From a virus, in IMG/VR virus record IMGVR_UViG_3300025522_000031, positions 1 to 31,490 of that record: a stretch of 31,490 nucleotides of DNA; one strand, given 5' to 3'. Position numbers and translations under genes: made by a program. Shown here piece by piece: positions 8,249 to 14,523 of this stretch; positions within the stretch are counted from its first letter, which is position 1, and every line of letters starts with the position of its first letter. Under the pieces are notes generated by a model. That model made no database searches. It had not been told where the DNA came from and was given only the letters and a program-made list of their open reading frames with translations.

Positions 8249-8443
8249 ATGAAAACAGAGTACACCACACCCCGCCGTATTGTTCGCACACAGCTTGCGG
8301 CATTTATTATCCTTTTAACGCTCCGCCTAACAGGGCTTGTAAAGCTCGGCTGGTGGACCATCACCGCGCCATTTTGGGCGCCGGTGGCTTTTATCGTCGT
8401 GTTTTTCGCGCTGCTGTTTATTTTCACCCCTAAAGACATCTGA
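8249..8443 (+). CDS. small two-pass membrane protein
   Basis: A 64-residue protein with hydrophobic helices at about 14-31 and 38-60, a basic N terminus (RRIVRTQ) and a short polar C terminus. It lies two bases before the next gene. It is too short for functional assignment. It and the previous gene make a pair of early membrane proteins. Confidence 0.45.
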   Translation: MKTEYTTPRRIVRTQLAAFIILLTLRLTGLVKLGWWTITAPFWAPVAFIVVFFALLFIFTPKDI

Positions 8444-8445
8444 TC

Positions 8446-8847
8446 ATGGCTGACAATATCACAACCACATACAGCGGCCAGGCCGCTGAAGTGCTGTACA
8501 AACACACGGGCCTTGCCATGTTGCTCAACAAAAAAATCAAGGTAAAGCTCGACAGCCGCGAGCAGGCCACGGCCCTGCGCACTATTTTAACTGCATTTGT
8601 TTCGAGCTTCAAGCCGGCGCCTGAGCTCGATGTTTACCACCAGATGCTTGTGCAGGAGCTGCTCCAGATAACTGAAAAGCTGCGCAGCAGAGGATTCAAA
8701 CCAAACAAAAAAACGGGGCTGTCGCTATCACTATCCGCGGCATATGCGCTGCAGGTTACCTGCGACAATTTCCCCTTTGTTGATAGCGCAGTGTATGAGG
8801 AAACCCTATTGATGAATATTAACGAACAAATTGACAAACAACGATGA
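8446..8847 (+). CDS. hypothetical protein
   Basis: A 133-residue, mostly helical protein with no recognised domain. The central region (IKVKLDSREQATALRTILTA) and the segment LVQELLQITEKLRSRGFKPN are amphipathic. It overlaps the next gene by ATGA at 8844-8847. Small genes with this pattern occur in early regions of Bacteroidetes phages; function unknown. Confidence 0.5.
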   Translation: MADNITTTYSGQAAEVLYKHTGLAMLLNKKIKVKLDSREQATALRTILTAFVSSFKPAPELDVYHQMLVQELLQITEKLRSRGFKPNKKTGLSLSLSAAYALQVTCDNFPFVDSAVYEETLLMNINEQIDKQR

Positions 8848-9050
8848 GCGAAACACCCGCCCCATACACCACCCGGAACCAGGAGCCCGATACCCTGAAC
8901 CCCGAACTCGCAACCCTCCTGGAAGCATTTGAGAGCATACACGAAAAGGCCTCGCGCCTCACCTCGGGCAACTGTGCCCACACCGCGCAAAGCATTAAAG
9001 CGATCGCGTATTACATGATCGAGTTGATTAACGAAACCAAAAAAACGTAA
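8844..9050 (+). CDS. hypothetical small protein
   Basis: A 68-residue acidic protein with a disordered, Pro-rich N terminus (SETPAPYTTRNQEPDTLNPE) and a helical C-terminal half (IKAIAYYMIELINETKK). It is coupled to the upstream gene by an ATGA overlap, which is the main support for translation. Function unknown. Confidence 0.45.
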   Translation: MSETPAPYTTRNQEPDTLNPELATLLEAFESIHEKASRLTSGNCAHTAQSIKAIAYYMIELINETKKT

Positions 9051-9054
9051 TTTT

Positions 9055-9318
9055 ATGGGCTACAATAACACGAATCTTTTAAAAGTAATTGTTGAAGTGC
9101 AAACTGTTTACCTGTTTTTTCAGGACAAAGGCATTGACGCGAAAACGATTTATGCGCGCGTTATTGAGCCTCAATACAGGTTTACCAGGCGCACGCTGTT
9201 CAACTACCTGAACACACCCGCCCGCCGCGAGCTGCGCCGCGTGGTGAGCGATCATGAGCTTGCCCAGATCATTTCGCAGGCGCAGGAAAAAGCAAAGTAC
9301 ATCAATCCTTTTAAGTAA
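9055..9318 (+). CDS. hypothetical small basic protein
   Basis: An 87-residue protein with a helix-rich middle (IDAKTIYARVIEPQYRFTRR) and segment FNYLNTPARRELRR, which could be an HTH-like DNA-binding fold. It starts 4 bases after the preceding stop. No family was recognised and the DNA-binding idea rests only on charge and helix pattern. Confidence 0.45.
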   Translation: MGYNNTNLLKVIVEVQTVYLFFQDKGIDAKTIYARVIEPQYRFTRRTLFNYLNTPARRELRRVVSDHELAQIISQAQEKAKYINPFK

Positions 9319-9337
9319 TCACAAACACACACGAATC

Positions 9338-9871
9338 ATGAAAAAGTTTATCATTGTTATTATTGTAATTTTTGGGGTCATAGTGTTTTTTAACGCGCTG
9401 CTGGAAAACGAAGAATCGCAACCTTTGACCAGCTATAAAACAATTGCTAAGGCATTGGATAAAGCCGAAACAGTGGCCGAAGTTGACAGCCTGTTTAAAA
9501 CCCTCACAGATCTGCGTGAAAAAATAACGGATAGCGCCAAAGCACACAGAACCGACAGTTTGCTGGCCACCCGTGGCGCGCACACCAAGCGCGTTGCCCT
9601 TGCCGAAAAGAACCGCGCCGCGGCTTATGCCTTTGAACTGGCAAAGGCCTCAATATTGAAAGGTTTGAAAAGCCCAAAAACGGCCAGTTTTAGCGGCTAT
9701 AACGAAAGCAAATACTGGTACTATCCCAAAGATGATATTTACATTGTGCAGCTTTATGTTGACGCACAAAATAGCTTTGGGGCCATGATACGGCAGTATT
9801 ATCAAATAAAGCTTAAAAAAACCAATGGCGAATGGAGAGTAGTTGACTTGATGGAAATTAATGGGTATTAG
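9338..9871 (+). CDS. membrane-anchored extracytoplasmic protein
   Basis: A 177-residue protein starting at ATG 9338; an in-frame start at 9254 would overlap the preceding gene and put 28 residues before a clear signal-anchor, so it is rejected. Residues 4-21 (FIIVIIVIFGVIVFFNAL) form an N-terminal membrane anchor, followed by a helical linker and a globular C-terminal domain containing GLKSPKTASFSGYNESKYWY and YQIKLKKTNGEWRVVDL. The C-terminal domain looks like a small alpha+beta fold facing the periplasm. Last gene of the early operon. An exclusion or host-surface role is possible but not shown. Confidence 0.55.
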   Translation: MKKFIIVIIVIFGVIVFFNALLENEESQPLTSYKTIAKALDKAETVAEVDSLFKTLTDLREKITDSAKAHRTDSLLATRGAHTKRVALAEKNRAAAYAFELAKASILKGLKSPKTASFSGYNESKYWYYPKDDIYIVQLYVDAQNSFGAMIRQYYQIKLKKTNGEWRVVDLMEINGY

Positions 9872-9890
9872 TTAATAAATCAACAATTGC

Positions 9891-9918
9891 AAAGGGGTGG
9901 CAAAACTTACCACCCCTT
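9891..9918 (+). repeat. 28-bp palindromic element, copy 1 (also a hairpin)
   Basis: The arms AAGGGGTGG (9892-9900) and CCACCCCTT (9910-9918) pair perfectly around a 9-base loop. It lies 20 bases after the early operon and just upstream of the promoter at 9928. It could act as a terminator-like hairpin (followed by A and not T residues) or as an operator. A sibling copy with compensating stem changes is inside the next gene at 10288-10315. Confidence 0.6.
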
Positions 9919-9927
9919 AAAAAACAC

Positions 9928-9957
9928 TTGACAAATTCTATTTAATACTTATCTTTG
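9928..9957 (+). promoter_or_regulatory. Bacteroidetes-type promoter
   Basis: TTG at 9928-9930, a 19-base spacer, and TATCTTTG at 9950-9957. This matches the Bacteroidetes primary-sigma consensus (TTG at -33, TAnnTTTG at -7) with normal spacing. The predicted start of transcription is about 9961-9964, exactly where the first arm of the structured leader begins (9962). Confidence 0.75.
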
Positions 9958-9961
9958 CCCT

Positions 9962-10110
9962 TGCAAACTCAGGTCAGGGAGATTACTGACAATTATTAAT
10001 GACATAACCCCGTAAGGTGAATCGTGGCGAAAGCGCGATAATCCAGTCCTTGACTGAGTTTGCACACCTAAGCGGGGTTATATATTTAATACCTTTTCGA
10101 TATGCAAACT
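9962..10110 (+). ncRNA. structured leader RNA with pseudoknot-type arms and start-codon mimic
   Basis: Arm A, TGCAAACTCAG plus TCA (9962-9976, with G9973 bulged), pairs with A', TGACTGAGTTTGCA (10051-10064). Arm B, ATAACCCCG (10004-10012), pairs with B', CGGGGTTAT (10073-10081). The order A-B-A'-B' is that of a pseudoknot. Between B and A' lies a hairpin capped by a GAAA tetraloop (10029-10032). The start-codon region of the next gene repeats the first eight bases of arm A (TGCAAACT, 10103-10110), so A' could instead pair across the start codon. This suggests a cis-acting switch or autoregulated leader. I recognise no known RNA family. Confidence 0.6.
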
Positions 10111-10752
10111 GAAAAGATTAACAAAGCCGGCAACTTACTGCCCATCGAGTTTAAAAACTCAGATCAACAAGCAATCAGAACAGTGGTGCTGAATGACCAA
10201 CCAATGTTCGTTGCTAAAGATGTTTTTAAAACACTTGGAATTAGTTGGTATGGACAAAGAACGCTTTCGAAAATTCCAGATAACTGGAAAGGGGTTGTAA
10301 AACTTACAACCCCTTCAGGCGTTCAGTCGTTTAATGTTATTAACGAACCCGCAATGTACAAGGTTGCTTTCAGAAGCAACAAACCCGAGGCGGACAAATT
10401 CACTAACTGGGTAGCCTCGGAGGTTTTGCCTGAAATTCGTAAGACAGGAAGTTACGAGTTAAATTTATCAGGGCTTCCTATAATCATTGTAAACGATCGC
10501 CAACTGATTCCATACCGCGAGTTGCTGTCGAAACTTGGCCTTTCGACGGGTGGCAGTGCTTATGTAAGAACAAGAAAATACCCTAATCATTTTTTAAGTT
10601 TTAGCCGTGTTTTGTATGTGAGCCGCGAAATGGCCCAGTACATTGCTATGAATAAAATGGCCTATAAAAAAAGGCAACGTATCAAATACATGGACATGAT
10701 TTTACCACGCAATTTTGGCACTCAGCTTATTCTGAAAGGGGTTAGCCAATGA
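10102..10752 (+). CDS. BRO-N antirepressor-like protein
   Basis: A 216-residue protein. Residues about 12-115 match the BRO N-terminal domain: FVAKDVFKTLGI, then W(K)GV, TPSGVQSF, INEPAMYKVAFRSNKPEADK and VLPEIRKTGSY. BRO-N domains bind DNA and in phages are usually antirepressors or regulators. The C-terminal 100 residues (LPIIIVNDRQLIPYRELLSK onward) form a second domain that I do not recognise. It has its own promoter and a structured leader. It overlaps the next gene by ATGA. An internal 28-bp palindrome lies at 10288-10315. Confidence 0.8.
   Translation: MQTEKINKAGNLLPIEFKNSDQQAIRTVVLNDQPMFVAKDVFKTLGISWYGQRTLSKIPDNWKGVVKLTTPSGVQSFNVINEPAMYKVAFRSNKPEADKFTNWVASEVLPEIRKTGSYELNLSGLPIIIVNDRQLIPYRELLSKLGLSTGGSAYVRTRKYPNHFLSFSRVLYVSREMAQYIAMNKMAYKKRQRIKYMDMILPRNFGTQLILKGVSQ
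10288..10315 (+). repeat. 28-bp palindromic element, copy 2, inside the BRO-N gene
   Basis: It matches copy 1 at 25 of 28 positions. The arms here extend to 12 bp (AAGGGGTTGTAA and TTACAACCCCTT, loop AAC). Two of the three differences from copy 1 are at paired stem positions and keep pairing (G-C becomes T-A). It encodes part of the BRO-N core (KGVVKLTTP). Base-pair conservation across copies implies a function for the hairpin or dyad beyond coding. Confidence 0.55.
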
Positions 10753-10949
10753 AAGTTTATGTAGCAAAAAAGAGTGAACTAACAACGGAAATCAGCAAGT
10801 ACACTGATTTGGGCTTTGTTAGTTACCGCACCAGAATCACTTGCAATTGCCATCCAAACCAAAATATACGGTATGGCGCAATTATACTCTCAGAAATTAC
10901 TATGATACGCATAATTATTCGTTGCAAACAATGTCAAAAATCTTGTTAA
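10749..10949 (+). CDS. small Cys-containing protein
   Basis: A 66-residue protein with a possible zinc-binding set: CNCH at about residues 32-35 and CKQC plus a final Cys at the C terminus. It overlaps the BRO-N gene by ATGA. Its base composition is visibly more AT-rich than the rest of the phage, which suggests recent acquisition as a cargo (moron) gene. No family was recognised. Confidence 0.45.
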   Translation: MKVYVAKKSELTTEISKYTDLGFVSYRTRITCNCHPNQNIRYGAIILSEITMIRIIIRCKQCQKSC

Positions 10950-10950
10950 T

Positions 10951-11148
10951 ATGGAAGATGGGGATATAATAAAAATCATAACCAGCACGACTAAAATTGA
11001 AATATTTGAAGAAACCCTTGAAGAAATGCTACTAATAGTGTTTGAATCAAGCGATTCATTAACTGGTGATTTTAAGCATAATACATTAATGACATATCGC
11101 ACATTAAGGGAGCTGCTTACAGCGATCAAAAAACGCAATAAACATTAA
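10951..11148 (+). CDS. small acidic hypothetical protein
   Basis: A 65-residue acidic protein (EIFEETLEEMLLIVFESSDS) that starts one base after the previous stop. It is AT-rich like its neighbour. Small acidic proteins of phages include DNA mimics and anti-defence factors, but there is no specific evidence for that here. Confidence 0.42.
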   Translation: MEDGDIIKIITSTTKIEIFEETLEEMLLIVFESSDSLTGDFKHNTLMTYRTLRELLTAIKKRNKH

Positions 11149-11184
11149 TCATCTTCCTGACTACAGGAAAATGATCACCAACAA

Positions 11185-11216
11185 AAAAGCCGCCTCACAA
11201 GGGCGGCTTTTGTTTT
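11185..11216 (+). terminator. bidirectional terminator between convergent operons
   Basis: The stem AAAAGCCGCC (11185-11194) pairs with GGCGGCTTTT (11202-11211), with a 7-base loop and flanking A and T tracts on both sides. It therefore works as an intrinsic terminator for both strands. It separates the plus-strand BRO unit from the end of the minus-strand packaging operon (last stop at 11229). Confidence 0.85.
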
Positions 11217-11228
11217 TACGGTTTTATG

Positions 11229-11726
11229 CTATGCCTCAACCTCGGTCGTAAACTCAACAAAGGTAACCATCTGCCCCTCAAAATAATGATAATAGCGCCA
11301 GCCGGTGAAGCTCAGGGCGCGGCAAAGCTGCTGCGCCTGCGGATTCGAAATAAAAAAATCTTCATTATCAAAATCAGCGGCATAAAAGTCGCCTTCAGCT
11401 TCAAAAAGTCCTTTGTTATCAAGCTGATCGCGCACCATCAGCGCAAAGGTGTCGTGCGCTTCGGCCTGCTCGTGTGGCACATAACCGTCAACGTCTCGAA
11501 TCACTTTTGTGTACACATGCAGGCGTATGCGCACAGGCGCGCGTTTCATTGACTTAGTGATTTTCTCAAACAAAATCTCGTCAGGGAAATCAATGAAAAT
11601 ACCCTGCTCGCGCAAAACTATGTTTTCGTAGCCGTGAAACCAGTTCACGTCTTCAACGCCAGTGAGGTCGTAAATGCCTCGCTTCAGGGCCTTGTACAGG
11701 GGGCTTAAACCTTCAAACTTTTTCAT
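11229..11726 (-). CDS. head-tail joining or tail completion protein (putative)
   Basis: A 165-residue protein, last in the minus-strand operon, directly after the gpG-like gene. It contains FEKITKSMKRAPVRIRLHVY followed by a helical C-terminal half (FALMVRDQLDNKGLFE). The pattern of a short helix, a beta strand with VRIRLHVYT and a second alpha/beta half is like small tail-terminator proteins. I do not recognise the family, so the role is inferred mainly from position between connector proteins and tail genes. Confidence 0.5.
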   Translation of the reverse strand: MKKFEGLSPLYKALKRGIYDLTGVEDVNWFHGYENIVLREQGIFIDFPDEILFEKITKSMKRAPVRIRLHVYTKVIRDVDGYVPHEQAEAHDTFALMVRDQLDNKGLFEAEGDFYAADFDNEDFFISNPQAQQLCRALSFTGWRYYHYFEGQMVTFVEFTTEVEA

Positions 11727-12173
11727 TTATTTAAGTATTAGTTCATCCATCATTTTGTCGAGCTTTTCGCCTATGCGTCTGTTGAGCTCCTCGCTGGGGC
11801 CTATCATGCGGCGCTCGGGCATTGTAAACCCTGGCGGGCGGCCTGCCTTAAGGCCCTCGTTGTGCACGCCTGCATAAATTCTGTTGCTACTAAACACAAC
11901 CTGCTTGTTGCCCGCCTGTGCCTGCCAGCTGCGGCGCAGCGATCCGCCACGTTTTTCGCCGATCAGGTTTGGTTTTTTGGCGTCTTTTACCTGCTTTTTT
12001 TTCCACTTTTGCACACTACCGGGCTTGTCCTGGAAGCCCTGCACGCGGAAATTGTCGGCAATAAACTGCAGCCCCTCAACGCGCAGCACCTGCGGCGCGC
12101 GCGCAAGCAGGGCCGGAAACTCGCGCTCTATTTTGCTCAGCCTGTTGAGCAGGGCCTGGTTATCGTTGCTCAT
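11727..12173 (-). CDS. Mu gpG-like virion morphogenesis protein
   Basis: A 148-residue protein. The C-terminal motif PPGFTMPERRMIGPSEE is the hallmark (R-x-F/MPxRPFxG) of the phage virion-morphogenesis family that includes Mu gpG, a tail-completion or head-tail joining protein. The N-terminal half is basic and helical. It overlaps the end of the portal-MuF gene by 14 bases, as expected in a coupled late operon. Confidence 0.75.
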   Translation of the reverse strand: MSNDNQALLNRLSKIEREFPALLARAPQVLRVEGLQFIADNFRVQGFQDKPGSVQKWKKKQVKDAKKPNLIGEKRGGSLRRSWQAQAGNKQVVFSSNRIYAGVHNEGLKAGRPPGFTMPERRMIGPSEELNRRIGEKLDKMMDELILK

Positions 12174-14052
12174 CGAGGTAATCGTTTAGCAGCGTTTCGG
12201 CGCTGGCGCGGATGTTGAGGGCTGTTGCCTCGTCAACATCTTTATAGGTTTTGTCGTCGAATAGTTTGCGGTCCTTGCCGGGGTTAAACCTAAATCCGGC
12301 ATCGGGTTTAAAGTCTGGTTTCCTGGTTGCCGGCTTATCGGTTTGTGTTACCGTGCAGCGACAGCCCCAGCCGTTGGGTGGGTAGTTGCGGTTCCAGAAT
12401 GGGTCATCAATCGGCAAAACGGTTCCGTCAAGTGCCGCGTGGTCGTCGCGGGTAAACTCGTCCATAACGGCGTCGTAGCGCAAATTTGGATAAAGGTCTT
12501 TTGCCTCCTGAAACCCTTCCCATTTGACGGCCATCTGCGCGCTTGCCTGCGCCTGGCTGTATTCAGTCAGTAGCCACTCGCGGTTGTATTTTTCGGTCAA
12601 CGGGGCCGCCGCCTTGCGAAAAGTTTGCCAGTTAACGGGCTTACCGTCTGCGCCAACGAGTAGTTTTGCAAGTGCCTGCTGCTCGTCGTGGTTTTTAAAA
12701 GCCGCAAAAACTGCTGCGTCATGCCTCAGTGTGCGCGCAAGGTCGGCATACTGATATGTGGCCTCGTAGCTCATGCCAACGTCACTCAGCGCGCGCAACA
12801 GCCTGCGAAGGGTAAATTGCCACATGGTCTTGTCAACCCCCTGCACAGTGCCCTCAAAATAGCGCCTTAGCCATGAGTCGAGCGCCGAGGCCGCAACAGG
12901 CTGCAGGTCGGGCGAAAAAATCAGCTCAGTCTTTTTTTTTTGCGCGACGAGGCGGTTAACAGGTTCCTGCGTTGCGTTTGTGTCGTCGCGCTTTTCCTCA
13001 ATAACAAACTCAAAGGTGCAATCAGCAAGCGGATAACCGAGTTTGACCATCAGGGGGATCAAACTGTAATTAATATGGTTGCTGATCCGGCGCAGCCTGG
13101 CCTTGGTGTAGTCGTTCAAAATGCGCTCGCCCACTTCGGCACTGCCCACAAAGGCTTTTTCGTCGGATGTACCGCTTTGCCCGTTGATGACTTTGCTGAT
13201 ATACTCATCCGACATCCGCATAGAGCGCTCAAAGTTTGCCGCGTTGCTGCTAGTGCTTTTTGCCTCCAGGATATTAACCTGGTCGTCGAAGTCGCGCACA
13301 ATGTACAGGTTGCTACCGAAGCTGCTTGCCATGGCCACTTTTTTCATTGTTTCCTGGTCGTCGCTGGTGTCGGTTGCAATGTCGAGGATTGGCTTACCGT
13401 AACGCTCGTTAAAATCTGACCAGTCGGCGCGGCTGAAGTTTTTATAGATCACCTCGAGCGTGATCAGCTGCATGGTGCCCAGGTCGGCCGGATCGCCCGC
13501 CTCGAGCATATGAAAACCCTCTAAAACGGCATCATCGTAAGGCGCGCCGCGTAGCATGGCGGGGTGAGTGATCATCTCGCGGCGGTCGGCAATCACGTAG
13601 CGGCGCGGAAACACGGAGCATTTTACAAACTCACCGTTTACCAGGTCGCCCAGTTCGAGCAGCGTGTAGCCCATCAACTCAGCGTCAATCAGGCCCTCAA
13701 GATAGCCGTCAAACCAGGGTCTTTTGAAGTAATACTTCAGATCGTCGTTTTCGGTGTCGCCCTGCCATATTATATAAGGAACAGACTGCACCTTATTAAC
13801 GGCGATAGTAAACTGGCTTTCAACGTGGCTGTCTTTGCGCGCCTGCTTGTATAACAGCTGCAGGTCGTTCCGCGTTGGGTTGTAGGCGTCTTCTGCCGCG
13901 TCAACAGCCTCCTTCAGATTGCTGATCGTTAGCCCGATCCGATTTATATTGTCAGGCTGTAGGGGCGGGGGTTGGTTTTTGCGCCTTTTTGTGGGCGGTA
14001 TGGGTGCAAACTTATCGAGCAGCCGCTCTAAAATGCTTGGTTTTTTAGTCAT
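12160..14052 (-). CDS. portal (DUF935, Mu gp29-like) fused to MuF head protein (gp30-like)
   Basis: A 630-residue protein. Residues 1 to about 400 match the DUF935 portal family (YNPTRNDLQLLYKQARKDSH, then TMQLITLEVIYKNFSRADWS and FVGSAEVGERIL). Residues about 400-570 match the MuF minor head domain, ending with WNRNYPPNGWGCRCTV (GWGCRC at 561-566). In Mu these are two genes, 29 and 30. Here they form one polypeptide with no internal stop. The portal ring is the DNA channel and MuF lies beside it inside the head. The fusion appears genuine because reading is continuous across the junction. Confidence 0.85.
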   Translation of the reverse strand: MTKKPSILERLLDKFAPIPPTKRRKNQPPPLQPDNINRIGLTISNLKEAVDAAEDAYNPTRNDLQLLYKQARKDSHVESQFTIAVNKVQSVPYIIWQGDTENDDLKYYFKRPWFDGYLEGLIDAELMGYTLLELGDLVNGEFVKCSVFPRRYVIADRREMITHPAMLRGAPYDDAVLEGFHMLEAGDPADLGTMQLITLEVIYKNFSRADWSDFNERYGKPILDIATDTSDDQETMKKVAMASSFGSNLYIVRDFDDQVNILEAKSTSSNAANFERSMRMSDEYISKVINGQSGTSDEKAFVGSAEVGERILNDYTKARLRRISNHINYSLIPLMVKLGYPLADCTFEFVIEEKRDDTNATQEPVNRLVAQKKKTELIFSPDLQPVAASALDSWLRRYFEGTVQGVDKTMWQFTLRRLLRALSDVGMSYEATYQYADLARTLRHDAAVFAAFKNHDEQQALAKLLVGADGKPVNWQTFRKAAAPLTEKYNREWLLTEYSQAQASAQMAVKWEGFQEAKDLYPNLRYDAVMDEFTRDDHAALDGTVLPIDDPFWNRNYPPNGWGCRCTVTQTDKPATRKPDFKPDAGFRFNPGKDRKLFDDKTYKDVDEATALNIRASAETLLNDYLDEQR

Positions 14053-14076
14053 ATTTAAAGGGGTTTTTAAATCAGT

Positions 14077-14517
14077 TTAAAAGGCGTTGTGTTCGCGGCG
14101 TGTTTCGCTTCCAAATTGAAACCTGGTTTTTTTGCCCGTGCTGTCGCTGATCCGGTCGAGTTGCACCCTCACCTTTCCCGCGTTAACCTGCCTTAGCTCG
14201 CCCATCACGTCATCATAGTTTTTTACCACACGCTCGGGAATATCATTGTCTGCAATCGAACCGTATAGCAGATAGGCCGTAAGTGTTGCCATCCACCTGA
14301 TCAGGGTTGCGTTGCGGGCGGGTCCGGTCTTACCCAGCTCGCCCGTTATGTCGTAGCGTGACCCGCATGCATCGCGCACCATGCCGATTGCCATGTTTTC
14401 GGCGTTCACAAGCTCACTGTTGTATTGATTGTTGAGCTGCGCCAACACGCGGTCGCTAATGAAGCCTTTAAAGTCTTTTGTTTGGTCGATAAAAACAGTC
14501 TGTTTTACTGCGCTCAT
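14077..14517 (-). CDS. DUF1320 (Mu gp36-like) head-tail connector
   Basis: A 146-residue protein with the DUF1320 layout: helices SDRVLAQLNN..., NAENMAIGMVRDACGSRYDI, then ATLIRWMATLTAYLLYGSIA and VVKNYDDVMGELRQVNAGKV. Gp36-type proteins join the head to the tail. It sits between the large terminase and the portal, with 6 and 24 bases to its neighbours on the minus strand. Confidence 0.7.
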   Translation of the reverse strand: MSAVKQTVFIDQTKDFKGFISDRVLAQLNNQYNSELVNAENMAIGMVRDACGSRYDITGELGKTGPARNATLIRWMATLTAYLLYGSIADNDIPERVVKNYDDVMGELRQVNAGKVRVQLDRISDSTGKKTRFQFGSETRREHNAF

Positions 14518-14523
14518 ATGTGA

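Noticed and set aside
9254-9337. Upstream start for the membrane-anchored protein
   Set aside because: It would overlap the preceding gene by 65 bases and place a basic, non-hydrophobic segment ahead of a clear signal anchor; ATG 9338 is better.
9962-10081. Group I intron, hammerhead, twister or known riboswitch
   Set aside because: I could not find the conserved core motifs of these RNAs (for example CUGANGA with GAAA for hammerhead), so I describe it as an unclassified structured leader.
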